Below, in pieces: positions 1 through 10,978 of a DNA stretch of 64,000 bases. This DNA comes from Archilochus colubris (Eukaryota > Chordata > Aves > Apodiformes > Trochilidae), in assembly GCA_023079485.1 (NCBI GenBank), contig CM041090.1, positions 10,476,519-10,540,518 of the forward strand, given 5' to 3'. Numbering within the stretch: position 1 is the first letter of the stretch; every line of letters begins with the position of its first letter. Position numbers and translations under genes: made by a program. Below the pieces are notes generated by a model. The model did no database searches. It was not told where the DNA came from and was given only the letters and a program-made list of their open reading frames with translations.

Positions 1-1516
1 TAATTTCTCTTTGTTGCTGGTTAACAGGCTGCTAAGAAGTCAGGGCTGTTGAAGCAAATAATGCTAGTGTGCATAAAGATGGTCTGCCTGCTTAGAAAAG
101 AAAAAAAGCAAGGGAAGAGAAGTAAGATGAAGGGAATTCTGCTGTGAACGTGATCCCTTCAGGAGTCATCACTTAATGTCTGATTGTTGCTGAGGAAACA
201 AAAGAAATGCATTTTATTTTTGAAGTAACTCAAATAATGTAAGTATCCTGTTAAAAAGGTAGATGAAATAAAGTAGCATGGCAAAGGCATACTTTGATAC
301 CTGAGGTGCTGAGGCTAGATTTGAGTCAAGAAGGTCTCTGTCCTTTGCTGGATGGTATCTCTGGGCTCTTTCAGGCTATGCAAAATATGAAACTGGTTGA
401 AGAGCCTATTTCCTGCACTGCAGGATGGGAATGAGAGGCAGTCAGCTTGAAAGTGGACCATTCCTAGATGTAGGAATATTTGAGATATGTGATGAATAAA
501 TACACCAGGAGTGTATTCCTTTGACAGCAAGGAGATGCAGCTCTCCAGGCTGCATTAGGAGCCTGGGTAACAAGTCTGTCAGGTGAGGAGGAGTTTCATT
601 CCTTAGGGAAAAGGAGATTTTTGGGGAGATGACCAAATCCCTGCCCATTCATCACATTGTCAGCAACCAATTACTCTCCTACAGTCCAGTATGTTCCCAG
701 TATTCTGTTGGTGGCTGAGTGCTGGATTTCTCAGGTCCTGGGCAGCACTGGAGAATCTGTGTCCTTGGGAACAGAACCTATTCTTCTTTTATTATTCTTA
801 TTTTATTCTTCTATTTATCTTCAACTTGTGAATGAACTGGGGCTTTAGGATGGTCCCTGATGATGAACCTGGTATGGTTAGTGCTGCAGTGACTGTCTGA
901 CACTGCTTACTTCAATCCAAAACAGAGGACTGAAAAGCCTTCAGGGTGTCAGGTTGTACTGAAGTTGTTAGGGAAAGCAAGGTAGAAATGTGATTTCAGT
1001 GAAGTAGCTGCTCCCCTTTTCAGTGGATTGAAGTGATGTTCCAAGCAGGATGAGTGCTTGTAGTGCTTTGGCATGTGCTCACATTTAAGTTAGGATTTTT
1101 GGGATGAGACAGGTGTCAGAAATGTGACATTTTCCTTTGAGAAACTTCCAGCTATATTTAAGGGAATGAATGTGAACTTTACTGCCTATAGTTGTTCTGG
1201 TTTTCTGACTGCCTGTGGTACATGTTGGCAGATGAATCCGAGATATCAGATAAAGGCAAGATATTTGGAAAAAAGAAGCATCAAAAGTTAAGGAAAGCCT
1301 GAGTAAATATTTCTCTTGCTTGTACTTACAGGCAGCTCAGTTCCTGAAGGTTGTCAGAGATTGTCCTGTCTAAACTTGAAATGTGTGTAAATCTTCTTTC
1401 CCCATCTCTTTAATCCTGTTTAGCAGAGCTCTTGACAGTTGAAATGTAAAGTACTTGGGAAAGGAAGATCTTACAAAAATAAAGGATAAAAATACTTTTT
1501 ATGGAGTATATAATAA
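1..1516. other. Non-coding DNA, nothing recognised
   Basis: This is AT-rich single-copy-looking sequence. Short open frames occur in all six frames with no supporting motif. One 55-bp stretch at 538-592 is flanked by AG and GT and is open in two frames, but its polypyrimidine tract is weak. I see no repeat family or RNA gene here. Confidence 0.6.
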
Positions 1517-1902
1517 TTTTTTTCTTTTTTTCCTTTCTTTTCTTTTTTTTTCCTTTTTCCCTCTCTTCCTCCCTCCCTCCCTCCCTCCCTTCTTCCCTTC
1601 TTCCCTTCTTCCCTTCTTCCCTTCTTCCCTTCTTCCCTTCTTCCCTTCTTCCCTTCCTCCCTTCCTCCCTTCCTCCCTTCCTCCCTTCCTCCCTTCCTCC
1701 CTTCCTCCCTTCCTCCCTTCCTCCCTTCCTCCCTTCCTCTCTGCGCCTCTTTTTCTTTTTTTCTTTTCTTTTCTTTTCTTTTCTTTTCTTTTCTTTTTTT
1801 CTTTTTTTTTTTTTTTCTTTTTTTTTTTTCTTTTTTTTCTTTTTTCTTTTTTTTTTTCTCTTTTTTTTCTCTTTTTCTTTTCTTTTTTTTTCTTTTTTCC
1901 CT
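1517..1902. repeat. Long homopyrimidine microsatellite
   Basis: The + strand is pure C/T for 386 bases except for two G residues at 1743 and 1745. It starts with T-rich sequence, then a short (CCCT)n run at about 1567-1590. Next comes an 8-base repeat TTCTTCCC (about 8 units, about 1590-1653) and a one-base variant of it, TTCCTCCC (about 10 units, about 1654-1736). It ends in (TTTTC)n and long T runs. The open frames across it on both strands encode only low-complexity Phe/Pro/Ser or Lys/Arg/Glu/Gly and are not genes. Long mirror-symmetric pyrimidine tracts can form triplex (H-) DNA; that is established for the sequence class but inferred here. Confidence 0.95.
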
Positions 1903-2496
1903 GGCATGTAACCATGTAGTCATTTGTGACCATGATTGTCACACCTGGTTTTCATTATCAGTGACCTACCTTACAAACTTTCAGGCCTATTTTCTTTCCC
2001 AGTGTTTCAGCTGAATTTCCGAGAGATGGGAAGAGGTTAACTTGAAAGTTGTGGGCAAGGAACAGGTTTATGTTGATGAGAACAGCAGTAGAGAGAGCAG
2101 TTTCTTCAAAAGAAATGTTCTTTGTTGCCATTAGTGCACAGGTGCTTGTGTTAGCAAATCTTAGAATCTTAACATTTCTGCAGAGGTGCCTAAGGTCTAG
2201 TGCAATTCTTTGGATTTCTTTGAATCTAAAAAATTATTTTGAAGGACAGAGCCTGTACACTTTGTAGCTCCTCAAAAGTAAAAGGCAGCCATTACCAGAA
2301 GCTATTGCTGACACAATTAATTTTAATTTTTCAGGTTTTTTTGGTTGTGTTCATAATGACCAGCAGTTGTCTCTATCTGATGGCTGTGAAGTTGCTGAAT
2401 GAAGTAACTCTGGTTGGAATCTTAAAGTTGTGGTCTTAATTCTTGCACTAAGTTTGGAAGAAAATGAGTTATCTGTGAAGTCTGAAATAAAAGGGG
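1903..2496. other. Non-coding DNA, nothing recognised
   Basis: This is unique-looking AT-rich sequence between the microsatellite and the first CR1 copy. No supported gene or repeat family is seen. Confidence 0.55.
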
Positions 2497-2955
2497 CAAA
2501 GGAGGGCAACCAGGCTGGTGAAGGGACTCGAGCACAGACCCTATGAGGAGAGGCTGAGGGAGCTGGGGGTGTTCAGCCTGGAGAAGAGGAGGCTCAGGGG
2601 AGACCTCATCACTCTCTACAACTCCCTGAAAGGAGGTTGGAGCCAGGGGGGGGTTGGGCTCTTTTCCCAGGCAACTCTCAGCAAGACAAGAGGGCAGGGT
2701 CTCAAGTTGTGCCAGGGGAGGTTTAGGTTGGAGATTAGAAAGAATTTCTTTCTGGAGAGGGTGATCAGGCATTGGAATGGGCTGCCCAGGGAAGTAGTGG
2801 ATTCTCCGTGTCTGGAGATATTTCAAAAGAGACTGGATGTGGCACTCAGTGCCATGGGCTGGGAACCGCAGCGGGAGTGGATCAAGGGTTGGACTTGATG
2901 ATCTCTGACCTCCCTTCCAACCCAGCCCATTCTATGACTCTAGGATTCTATGATT
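2497..2955 (+). mobile_element. CR1 LINE, 5'-truncated, young subfamily
   Basis: This is the 3' end of a CR1 non-LTR retrotransposon. It keeps the last part of the ORF2-derived region, readable as a conserved Leu/Arg-rich stretch ending ...[16 protein letters not shown]. It also keeps the CR1 3' UTR (TTGGACTTGATGATCTCTG, then a TCCCTTCCAACCCAG block) and a tail of imperfect ATTCTATGA repeats. The 5' end is abrupt, as expected from incomplete target-primed reverse transcription. It is nearly identical to the copies near 22.3, 51.3 and 59.4 kb, so these probably inserted recently from one subfamily. It cannot move on its own. Confidence 0.95.
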
Positions 2956-4522
2956 ATTGCTGAGAAGTTTAAGGCTTGCAGGCTGTGTGTGAAACTGGAG
3001 AGCTTGATAGGACCAAAGATGAAGTGTTTGGTCTGTAGAGCAAGTACACATTTTATTGGAAATGTTTCTCCTTTAAAACACTTCAACAATAAATGCATGG
3101 AGCAACAAAAACACTGATCTAAAAGAGCTGTGATCTCTGTTCAGAACTCATTTGTAAGGAATGAAATATTTACTTAGGCATTTGTGTGATAAATACATCA
3201 TATTACAATCTCCCAGCTAATTCAGAAGTGGTTTATGTTTTGCAGACAAGCAATTTTGAAATCCCCAGTGAAATAAGGAACCAGGAATAAGTTCTGGATT
3301 GAATAAAATATTTTTAACCTCCATTTCTGGTGTTTAAAATTACTTTTGGTGCTTTTTGGATCAACCTTCAAACGGATTTGAAGCTTTTTTTTCTTTCTTT
3401 TTGTCTAATTTTAAAAAAAATTCAGATTTTGGTGAGATGACTTGTGTTTCAAATGATTCCAATGTGTTTTGCAAGCTGGGTTACACAGTTATGTACTTTG
3501 AGTACAAGTTTTATGATAGACATTCCTGTGTTTGAGCTGTAAGAGCTCTTGAAAAATTAGCTAAATTTTGACTCATTAAAGGCAATAGTTGTGCACCTTT
3601 AAGGAAATAAATACATGGAACTTGGGTAGTTCAAACAGGCCATATGAAACCACTCCTATAGGATACTACTTCATGCATCTTCTGTGAGTGTTGTTTGGGT
3701 TTGTTTGTTTGGAATTATGACCCTGGAGAGGATAATGAAAGGGTACTACTTTTAAAAACTTCATCATGATTAAGAAAATCTTAATTACCTCTGTCATATA
3801 GGCTGATATTATTAAGCAAAGAATTTCTTGGTTTTAGTTCAGACAAATTTCTCATGCTGTTTGCAGCTTTCTAGAGTGGTGCTCCCACATCTCATTAGGA
3901 AAATGGAAGATGTTCTTTATGCAGTGTGAATTATCTCTTTGCTTTACTCTGAGTAAAACTGGAATTAATCATTAAATACACTTGCCAAGCACCATGCTGG
4001 AGAAAATACATTTATACTACATTTGCTAATTTTAGTTATGTAGAAAGTGCAATACACCTGTGAGTCATTAAGGCTTTTTTATTGCTTGCTTTTGCTTCTC
4101 CAACTCAGCTGTCTGAATTTTTTTTCTCTGAATTCTTTGACAAACAGTGAATGGCAGGATGTAGGAAGGCTTCTTCCCCCCAACCTTACCTAAATCAGTG
4201 AATGGTCAGTTACCCATATGAATTAATTGCTATTTCTGTGAGACTGTGATTAGTAATTACTTAATTGCTTTCAGCTTGTTTTGCTGTGATGCAGGGAGGT
4301 GCTTTGGTTGTGCATCATTCTGTGTCCCATTCCTCTGGGGCAGAGGTTGTTGGGTGTTCCTGTAATGGCTTTTTTTCCTATTTCCTATTCCTAGGAAGTT
4401 TTCCTATTTCCTATTTTCCTATTGCCTGCATTTAAGGATTGCTTATTCTTAAGGATTGTTTGAGTTATGCTGTGCAGTGACATTTGAAGTTCATGTAAAT
4501 TTTTTTTCCCAAACAAATGCAG
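2956..4522. other. Non-coding DNA with minor simple repeats
   Basis: This AT-rich stretch has no recognised gene. A small cluster of TTCCTATTT-like repeats lies at about 4371-4422. It is followed about 80 bases later by the T-rich tract that precedes the candidate exon at 4523. Confidence 0.5.
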
Positions 4523-4606
4523 TTCAGCACAGTTTCTGGATATAAACAGTGTTCTGGAGAAGACATAACTTTCCTTGTGGAGAAGACAGTTAAAGTAGGA
4601 TTGACA
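4523..4606 (+). CDS. Candidate internal exon, unidentified
   Basis: This 84-bp segment is preceded by a T-rich tract and TGCAG, and followed by GTAAGT, a strong donor. Exactly one frame is open across it for 28 codons, beginning FSTVSGYKQC and ending TVKVGLT; the other two frames have stops. It starts and ends in phase 0, compatible with the candidate exon at 10587. I do not recognise the peptide. An open frame of this length can arise by chance, so the support is the splice-site pair and the phase. Confidence 0.25.
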
Positions 4607-4747
4607 GTAAGTTATGCAGCTTCTTTCAGGGTAACTTTCCAGATTTTAGCCTGCTGCATGCTATCCTTTTGGTAATTACACTGCATAACCTGCTCAGTGT
4701 TGAGTGTTCTCCTTGGGGCCAGTTCAGTACAGGATGAAATGAAGTGT

Positions 4748-4851
4748 GGTTTGTTTGTGGGGCTTTTTTTGTTTGTTTGACTGGTTTTTTGCGTTGGGTT
4801 TTTTTGTTTGGTTGGTTTTGTTTGCTTCCTTTTTTGTTTGTTTGGTTTTTT
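4748..4851. repeat. T/G-rich low-complexity tract
   Basis: The tract consists of repeated TTTG and TTGG units with long T runs. Similar T/G-rich tracts recur at about 5828-5865, 9601-9710, 11984-12050 and 43501-43625. These are simple sequence with no coding content. Confidence 0.8.
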
Positions 4852-6513
4852 AATTAAAAATATATCTTGCTTCCTGCTTTCTGTGCTAACATTGATTTAG
4901 TAGGTAATATTAAGATGGAAAAATAAATGGCTGATCAAGACAAAATTCAGTACAATAATTAGTTGAATTAGCAGACTCTGTTGGCTTTTTGATGTCTAAG
5001 TGGTGTTATCTGCCCCACAAAAAGTATGAATATATAAAGTGTAAACCAGACTGTTTGCTGCCACTAGGTTGTAGTGGTGTGATTAGTGCTGTTAAAAGTT
5101 ACTTATGCCAAGTAAACATTAATTAGGGTTACTCATGTTACAAAGTTGTTTTATTGCTCTAGAAAGAGGATTTGACTCTTCTGCTGAGAAAATAGAACTC
5201 AGTCTTGATTTGCAATTTGCAACATTAAAATCTGCTCTTGCCTCTCTCCTCCAGCCCTGTTGTCAAGACAAAATAAATTGTTGTTAAAATTGTAGCCTCC
5301 CTAATGTACTTGTCCAAATGCAAAGAGCAGCAACTAATCCAAGCAATGTTTCCCATTTCAAGTTCTTTCTTATAGTGTACTTTGCACAAAGTGCTATAAT
5401 TTTACACTACTGTCATCCTCAGCATTTCTATTTCTGTGCTTTCCTTTCGTGTTCTAGGGGATTTATAACTGCAACTCAAATTCCCCTTGGGCTGAAACCT
5501 GGCACAGAAGCTCTCATTATGAGTAAACCTTGTTTTGCAAAATTAAAAGCAAAGCATCCATCAAGAGGCTTTCTTAAATCTATAGGAAAGCAGGGAGAAA
5601 AAAAAAGTTTACGGTTGCAGATCAATTTTTTTACCCCTGCAGGAAAAATCTATTTGACTTTGAAAACCCCTGAGGTGTGGGTGTGCAATCAATAGTGATG
5701 GCAGCTTCAGAGGAACCTTCCTATTACATTCAGAAAACTTTAAATTGAAGACTTAGTTCCCCAGCATGCTGAAAGTTCATTGCTGCAACAGATACCTGTC
5801 TAACAAAGGTATAATGATAGTCTTAAACTGTTTGGTTTTTTTGGTTTTTTTGGGTTTTTTTTAAATAGTTTTCCACTGTCTGAGCTTGGTTATCTAAGCA
5901 ATAGTGTATAAGGATATTGTTGGGTAGTTTAACTTCTGCTCAACTTAAATATCTGGAAACCCTCAGCTCCCTGGAAGAGGTTGATCATGTTGAAGTACCT
6001 AAGGTAGTGTCTGCTTGTTTAAAATCCTGTTACTTTTTAAACAAAGTTTTGGTTTGTTTTTTTTCCCCTGTAGGCATTGAGGCTTAATGTAACTGTATAG
6101 ATGGAGAGGACATTCTGTGCCACGAGGAACATTCAGATATGGAAAATGAAATAAGTTGATTAAACATGAAATATCCAAGATAAGTTCTGAGAAATTTCCT
6201 AACAGTGATTGGCTAGAGGAAAGATCCCAAATCAGTGATGTTAATGATGTCATTGTAGGACAGCATGATGCAAGGTCAGTTCACTTTTCACTATTACTGG
6301 CTCTGAGAAGCTCTTTGGCCTCTGCATGCAGTCAGCCAGCTCACAGTGTCCTCTCTCACCTGTTTGGAGGTAGAGAACCTGCAATGAGAAGAGCTGTGGT
6401 TTTTGTGGTTTAGAAAGGAGCAAAGTATACAACTGTGGAGGAGAATGTGGTTTTTAGCCTTGTGGGCATGCAATAAGAATTCTTTAAACATAATGCAAGA
6501 GTAGTCAATCATT
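4852..6513. other. Non-coding DNA, nothing firmly recognised
   Basis: The longest open frame here (5318-5695, 125 codons) has no recognisable domain and a composition typical of chance frames in AT-rich DNA. On the minus strand at 6360-6378 a 19-bp segment has unusually good splice sites on both sides; it is described under findings. Confidence 0.5.
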
Positions 6514-6766
6514 TCATAGAATCATAGAATGGGCTGGGTTGGAAGGGACCTCAGAGATCATCAAGTCCAACCCTTGATCCACTCCCACTGCAGTTCCCAG
6601 CCCATGGCACTGAGTGCCACATCCAGTCTCTTTTGAAATATCTCCAGACACAGAGAATCCACTACTTCCCTGGGCAGCCCATTCCAACGTCTGATCACCC
6701 TCTCCAGAAAGAAATTCTTTCTAATCTCCAACCTAAACCTCCCCTGGCACAACTTGAGACCGTGCC
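6514..6766 (-). mobile_element. CR1 LINE 3' fragment, young subfamily
   Basis: This is a short CR1 copy in reverse orientation. It begins on the + strand with the reverse complement of the CR1 tail (ATAGAATCATAGAATGGG) and runs through the 3' UTR into the end of the ORF2-derived region. Read on the minus strand it contains [20 protein letters not shown] and ends in EWIKGWT. It stops abruptly at about 6766, so only about 250 bp of the 3' end was inserted. Its sequence is close to the other young copies in the window. Confidence 0.93.
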
Positions 6767-7510
6767 AAGATAGTTCTAAAAAATCCTTATAGTTTCCCAA
6801 AGCACCTAACAAACTCTCATCTTCTTTGGGATTATTTTGCATGTTTCTTCCCCCAGGCCTGCCAAGTCTTGTAATTCTTTAGGGGTTCATTTGTCCTTTG
6901 TAGCTATCAGTTGAGAAGTATCTGGTGCTGAATAAAAAAGTTTTTGGACTTTGTGCTCGGAAAGCTTCTGACAGAAATCACAGATGTGATTTGCTGTGAT
7001 TTGAATGGGAAAGAAGTGAGATTCTAGGCTCACGTCCAGCATGGAATTAAATGTAAAGATGAATGTCAGAATGGAAAATCTGGAGTAAAATGTTCAGGAG
7101 CAAGAATGGAAATATGGAAATATGAAAATCTGAGTCAGAAAATATATGCTGTATTTACTTGAAAGTGCACAGGGAAAGTAGTAGCTCAAGCTGCAGATTT
7201 TAGAATAATTTTCAAATAGCAGTCTCTGAAGTGAGGCACTGAACTGCTGCTGAAGTTGTGACTCTGAGCTTAAGATTAATTCCTCCAGATTCTGTTTTAT
7301 AACAGGGAAGTGATTACTAATAAAATTCAGTATAATGGAGAAGAGTATTCATGTTGTGAATTTTCTTTTGGCTTTGCTTATGTGGTTTGGTGGTGATTGT
7401 GTTTATTTTTTTTAAATACCATGTTGCTAGGGGTTGAGTAGCAATGGAAAGAAGGAATATAAGATATATGCTTCTCCTTGGCTGGGAACAGCAGTCTTAA
7501 ACTGCTGGTA

Positions 7511-7559
7511 GTAGTTTAAGGTAAGTAGTCATAAAGTAGTTTAAGGTAGTAGTCATAAA
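7511..7559. repeat. Local tandem duplication, about 25 bp x2
   Basis: A 25-base unit starting GTAGTTTAAGGTAAGTAG is followed immediately by a 24-base copy lacking one A. This is a simple recent duplication by slippage or unequal exchange. Confidence 0.9.
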
Positions 7560-8824
7560 CTGAAGGAAACTTGGAGATATTTGCCCTAAACTAATTCAAT
7601 TTCAGCAATAATTTTTTAACAGGATGGATTTTTTATCTTTGATTCTGCTTTCCCACATTGTGATTTGTTTTGGGGGCTTTATTTTTTGTTTGCTGTTAGC
7701 CTAATTCTGACTCAGTGAACAGTCAGTTATCAGACTCAGTTTAAGATCATGTACTGTAGTTAATGTAAATAATAGAAATTTAAAATAGAAAAATAGAATC
7801 TAAAGGGCCCAAAAGTAGTGGTACAGGGTAGATTGTTGTTTTTGCTTCAAGATGGTCTGTAGGGGCTTATAAAAAACATTTCCAGTGTTGATTTACCTGT
7901 TTGGGCATTTGCAGTCACAGCCTCACGTTGCTGTTTGACTTATGTGAAAAATGGTTGTGTGGTGTTGGGATTGCTTCTGAATTATTTTCAAATACTTTTT
8001 GAATACTTAATACTCTTCTGAGACTGCAATAGGCTATTTTAATGGCTGACCATGCTGAGAGCATTTGTTAATACAAATGTTGTGATAATTGCAGCTCTTA
8101 GTTTCAGTGTCATGAAGATAACACAGTACCTAAGGAAAATGAGCCTCACTGAACCAGGGACTTTCTTCCTTTCTGTCATGCATGGATTTATCACAGCATT
8201 TTTTAGCTTCCTTGTAGTTCTTTGGAACTGTTGGATGGGACAGAGTGAGCTAACTTTTAACTGGCCCATCCACAGCTTCAGTTTGGAGTGATGGGTGTTG
8301 CTTCTTTGAGTTAACTTTTGGTCAACTTAGAACTTGGTTTAATACAGGATGTATAAATCGGCACTAAATCTGAAAATAGTGCTCATAGGTTGAAACCAAC
8401 AACTGTGACTTAGTTATGAATCTTCCTAGAAGATAATTTCCTGGCATTTTTGATTACTGTAGATTACTGTGCTGCCAGAACTGCAGATATCTCAGGTGGG
8501 AATTAGCAAGCTGGCAGCAGACCTGGTGAGTTAAACTCTGCATATACAACTAAAAAAGCAAAGGACTTGCTAGTGTAAGATACAATGCCATTGTAAAGAA
8601 CCTTTTAATCTTATTAATGACATCTGCCAGTGTTAGAGCCTTAAGTATTACTTCCAGATATGGATATGAGAACCTAGGATCTCATTTACTGTTGTCTGTT
8701 TTACATGTTGATTTCTTAGTGAAATTCAGTACCAGCACTCTGCACACTTATTCACTGGTCTCAGTGGTTAAGTTCTGATGTACAGATGTTTACAAATGCC
8801 TAGAGGCTCCCTGTGTGGTAGGTG

Positions 8825-8849
8825 ATTATATATATATCTATATATATCT
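8825..8849. repeat. Short TA dinucleotide repeat
   Basis: A run of alternating T and A is interrupted by two C residues in an ATATATATCTATATATATC pattern. It is an ordinary short microsatellite. Confidence 0.85.
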
Positions 8850-9276
8850 AGTGATAAGGTATCAGTGAAATAAGAATGTGGGTTATTCTATAGAAAACAT
8901 TTTAGGAAATAGGAGATCTCAGGATTTAAGGTTTCTTGCAAGACAGTTCCTGAAAAATTCAAGTTGTATCTCCTTTACATGCTGTGCTCCAGTCTATGCT
9001 GTTTTCAGTTTTTAACATTGTATTTTGAAATAAAAAAACCCCATGTAGATCAGCTTTTTCAGTGTTTTTTTGAGAATATTCTAAAAAAAAAAAAATACAG
9101 GAAATGGGTACAAAATATAGGTCCAAGTGTGTCAGAGTTTTAGCCAGTAACTAGATGACTGATACTCTGTTATTCACCCCAGGGGAAGATGAAGGATGGA
9201 ATAAGGGAAATAGACTTTAAGGTTGGAAGAAAAAAATTGGGTAGGTTTAATGGTGGTGTCCCAGGCAGGGTTTTTC

Positions 9277-9302
9277 TGTCCTGGTTCACCCAAACCAGGA
9301 CA
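9277..9302. repeat. Perfect 10-bp inverted repeat
   Basis: TGTCCTGGTT and its exact reverse complement AACCAGGACA are separated by six bases. The TG...CA ends and the AACCAGGACA motif resemble termini of avian retroviral LTRs. The segment could therefore be a tiny LTR remnant, or a chance hairpin. No LTR body is visible on either side. Confidence 0.6.
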
Positions 9303-10586
9303 AAGTTTTGAGCTGGAGGGAAGTGCACGATGGCAGTGTTTCAGCTGTGGACTTCATAGTGGTCTCTAGTGGGCTCCATTTCCCTCACAGCTTGATTTGT
9401 TAATATTTCTTAGAGCTAAGGTTGACCTTCAGCTAAGATAAATGTTAATTTTAGGGTAGTTTTGTCAATGGTAATCACCATACTGGAGAGATGTGTTGCT
9501 AGTGAGCAGAGTTCATGCATAAGGAAAAAAAAAACCCAACACCAGGACTAAGTTTCTGTTTTCCCTCTTGACTATACCAGCATTCTAAAAGAGGAGAATT
9601 GGTTAGTTTGTTGGATGTTGGTTCGTTGGTTGGTTGGTTATTATTTTGTTTGTTTGTTCTGGTGTTCTGGTGGTTTGTAAGTTTGGTTCTGAGTTGTTTT
9701 GTTTTTTAAATGGAACTCCATAGCTGGGCGTGAGGGGTGTGTGTGTGTGGTATTTTCTCTTTGATAGTTTGAAACTGAAAAGCACTTCACTTTTACGTCT
9801 CCACAAGTTAGGAAAACACCTGCAAAGTGAGCTCAGTAACCTTAAATGCAAGTGAATCCTCAGTCTACAAATCTGATAACTCTGCTCACATCCATCAGCA
9901 ACACTGCAGTCTCTTACAGGATCCTGGAGTCTAGAAAGTGGAAATTCAGAACTTTGGAGGGCAAACTGGTAGTTTTGCAGAAATGATTGGTTTAACATAT
10001 TACACAAGCAGGCACAAATGCATGTGTAGGAGCATGGAGGGGAAAACTACATGATCAGTGGACCCAGATGGGTAGAAGGATTCTAAAGAAGTTTGCTTTG
10101 TCTTCCTTTGAAAAGTGAAGCATAGGACTTCTTGTATAACACAGATTGGTCTCCAGGCCACAGACATTTCAGAACCTAGTCTTGGTAAGACAGAAGACTT
10201 GGTTTTTTTTCCTTACTCTTCCAGCTAATGGTGAATCTGCTGCCATCCCTGGTAAATGGGGACTTGAACTTATTATTTCATTGTGTGTTTTAGAAATAGT
10301 AATTTAAAAATTGTGCTTCACTGTTCAGTTTCTGGTTTTTAGTTTACTCAGACCCTTTTAACTTTGTTGCTAGCTTGAAGGGCCCTCTTTTTTTGTCCCT
10401 TTTTTTCCCCCCCTCCCCTTCCTCTAAGTTAATTCACCACGAACAAATCTCCCAGAAGTTTTCTTTTTCACCAGCTAAAATGATCTCCTTGTGTCCTTAC
10501 TATCTGGTGTGTTATCTAATCTTGTAATTATTTCTGTGTTTCCTATCTGAACTTTCTCCAATTTACCTCCTGTTGCTGTTCTACAG
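9303..10586. other. Non-coding DNA, T/G-rich patch
   Basis: No gene is recognised. A T/G-rich low-complexity patch lies at about 9601-9710, and its reverse frame produces a 134-codon Asn/Thr/Pro-rich frame that I regard as spurious. The last 60 bases before 10587 are pyrimidine-rich and would serve as a splice acceptor tract. Confidence 0.5.
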
Positions 10587-10677
10587 GGACCTACCTTGGA
10601 AACACAGATGGTGGAAGATGAAACTGAGACACCAAGTGAAGAACTGCCTCCCCATCTGCAGGAAGAGCCTCCTGAAG
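10587..10677 (+). CDS. Candidate coding exon, acidic peptide, gene unidentified
   Basis: This is the best host exon candidate in the window. A long pyrimidine-rich tract and CTACAG precede it, and AAG followed by GTACAG closes it. One frame is open across all 91 bp, starting GPTLETQMVEDETETPSEEL and continuing as Pro/Glu/His/Gln-rich sequence. The composition is strongly acidic (Glu, Asp, Thr, Pro), which is unlike the AT-rich chance frames around it and fits a disordered linker. It starts in phase 0 and ends with one base of the next codon. I do not recognise the protein. The candidate at 42206 starts with the two bases needed to complete that codon. Confidence 0.4.
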
Positions 10678-10945
10678 GTACAGTACTAGCAGCCAGCATA
10701 AACTCTGCATTAAATTGGAAATATTCTGACCAACGCATTCTTATTTATTTGTCTATCTGACTTGAACTTATTTCTGCCTACTTTTTAAAAGGATAAAGCT
10801 TTGTCAGTGCTGGCAGCTGAGCCAACCTCCCAGCCAGAGGTCTAGCCAGGACCTCAGCCTATTTTTGCGTTCAAAGAAACCTACACCCACTGAGGTGCAG
10901 ACATTGTTCTGCATTCTCTTTAACAATATGGATTCTGAATAAAAT

Positions 10946-10978
10946 TGTTCTCCTTGATGAGGAGAACATTGTTCTCCT
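10946..10978. repeat. Three-armed palindromic element
   Basis: TGTTCTCCT occurs at 10946-10954 and again at 10970-10978. Between them is its reverse complement AGGAGAACA (10960-10968). The second pair forms a 19-bp perfect palindrome around a single T. The TGTTCT/AGAACA cores match steroid-receptor (glucocorticoid/androgen-type) half-sites, but the 1-bp spacing is not the usual 3 bp. The structure could be a regulatory site or the footprint of a replication template switch. Confidence 0.85.

Larger units (their letters stand above)
6767..9276. other. Non-coding DNA, minor simple repeats
   Basis: No gene is recognised. It holds a short local tandem duplication (7511-7559), an AT dinucleotide patch (8825-8849) and an A-run at about 9091. 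A 39-bp phase-0 open segment at 8487-8525 lies between CTGCAG and GTGAGT and could be a small exon, but its length gives almost no statistical support. Confidence 0.5.

Noticed and set aside
538..592. 55-bp open segment between GACAG and GTGAGG
   Set aside because: The polypyrimidine tract is weak, two frames are open, and the phase does not fit the next candidate; chance is likely.
1590..1736. Regular 8-base repeats, considered as a CRISPR-like array
   Set aside because: There are no unique spacers, the units are contiguous 8-mers, and the genome context is avian.
1410..1942. Open frames of 136-165 codons on both strands
   Set aside because: They are translations of the pyrimidine/purine microsatellite: pure Lys/Arg/Glu/Gly or Phe/Leu/Ser/Pro low complexity.
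5318..5695. 125-codon open frame
   Set aside because: No domain, signal or splice context; within the range expected by chance over six frames of 64 kb.
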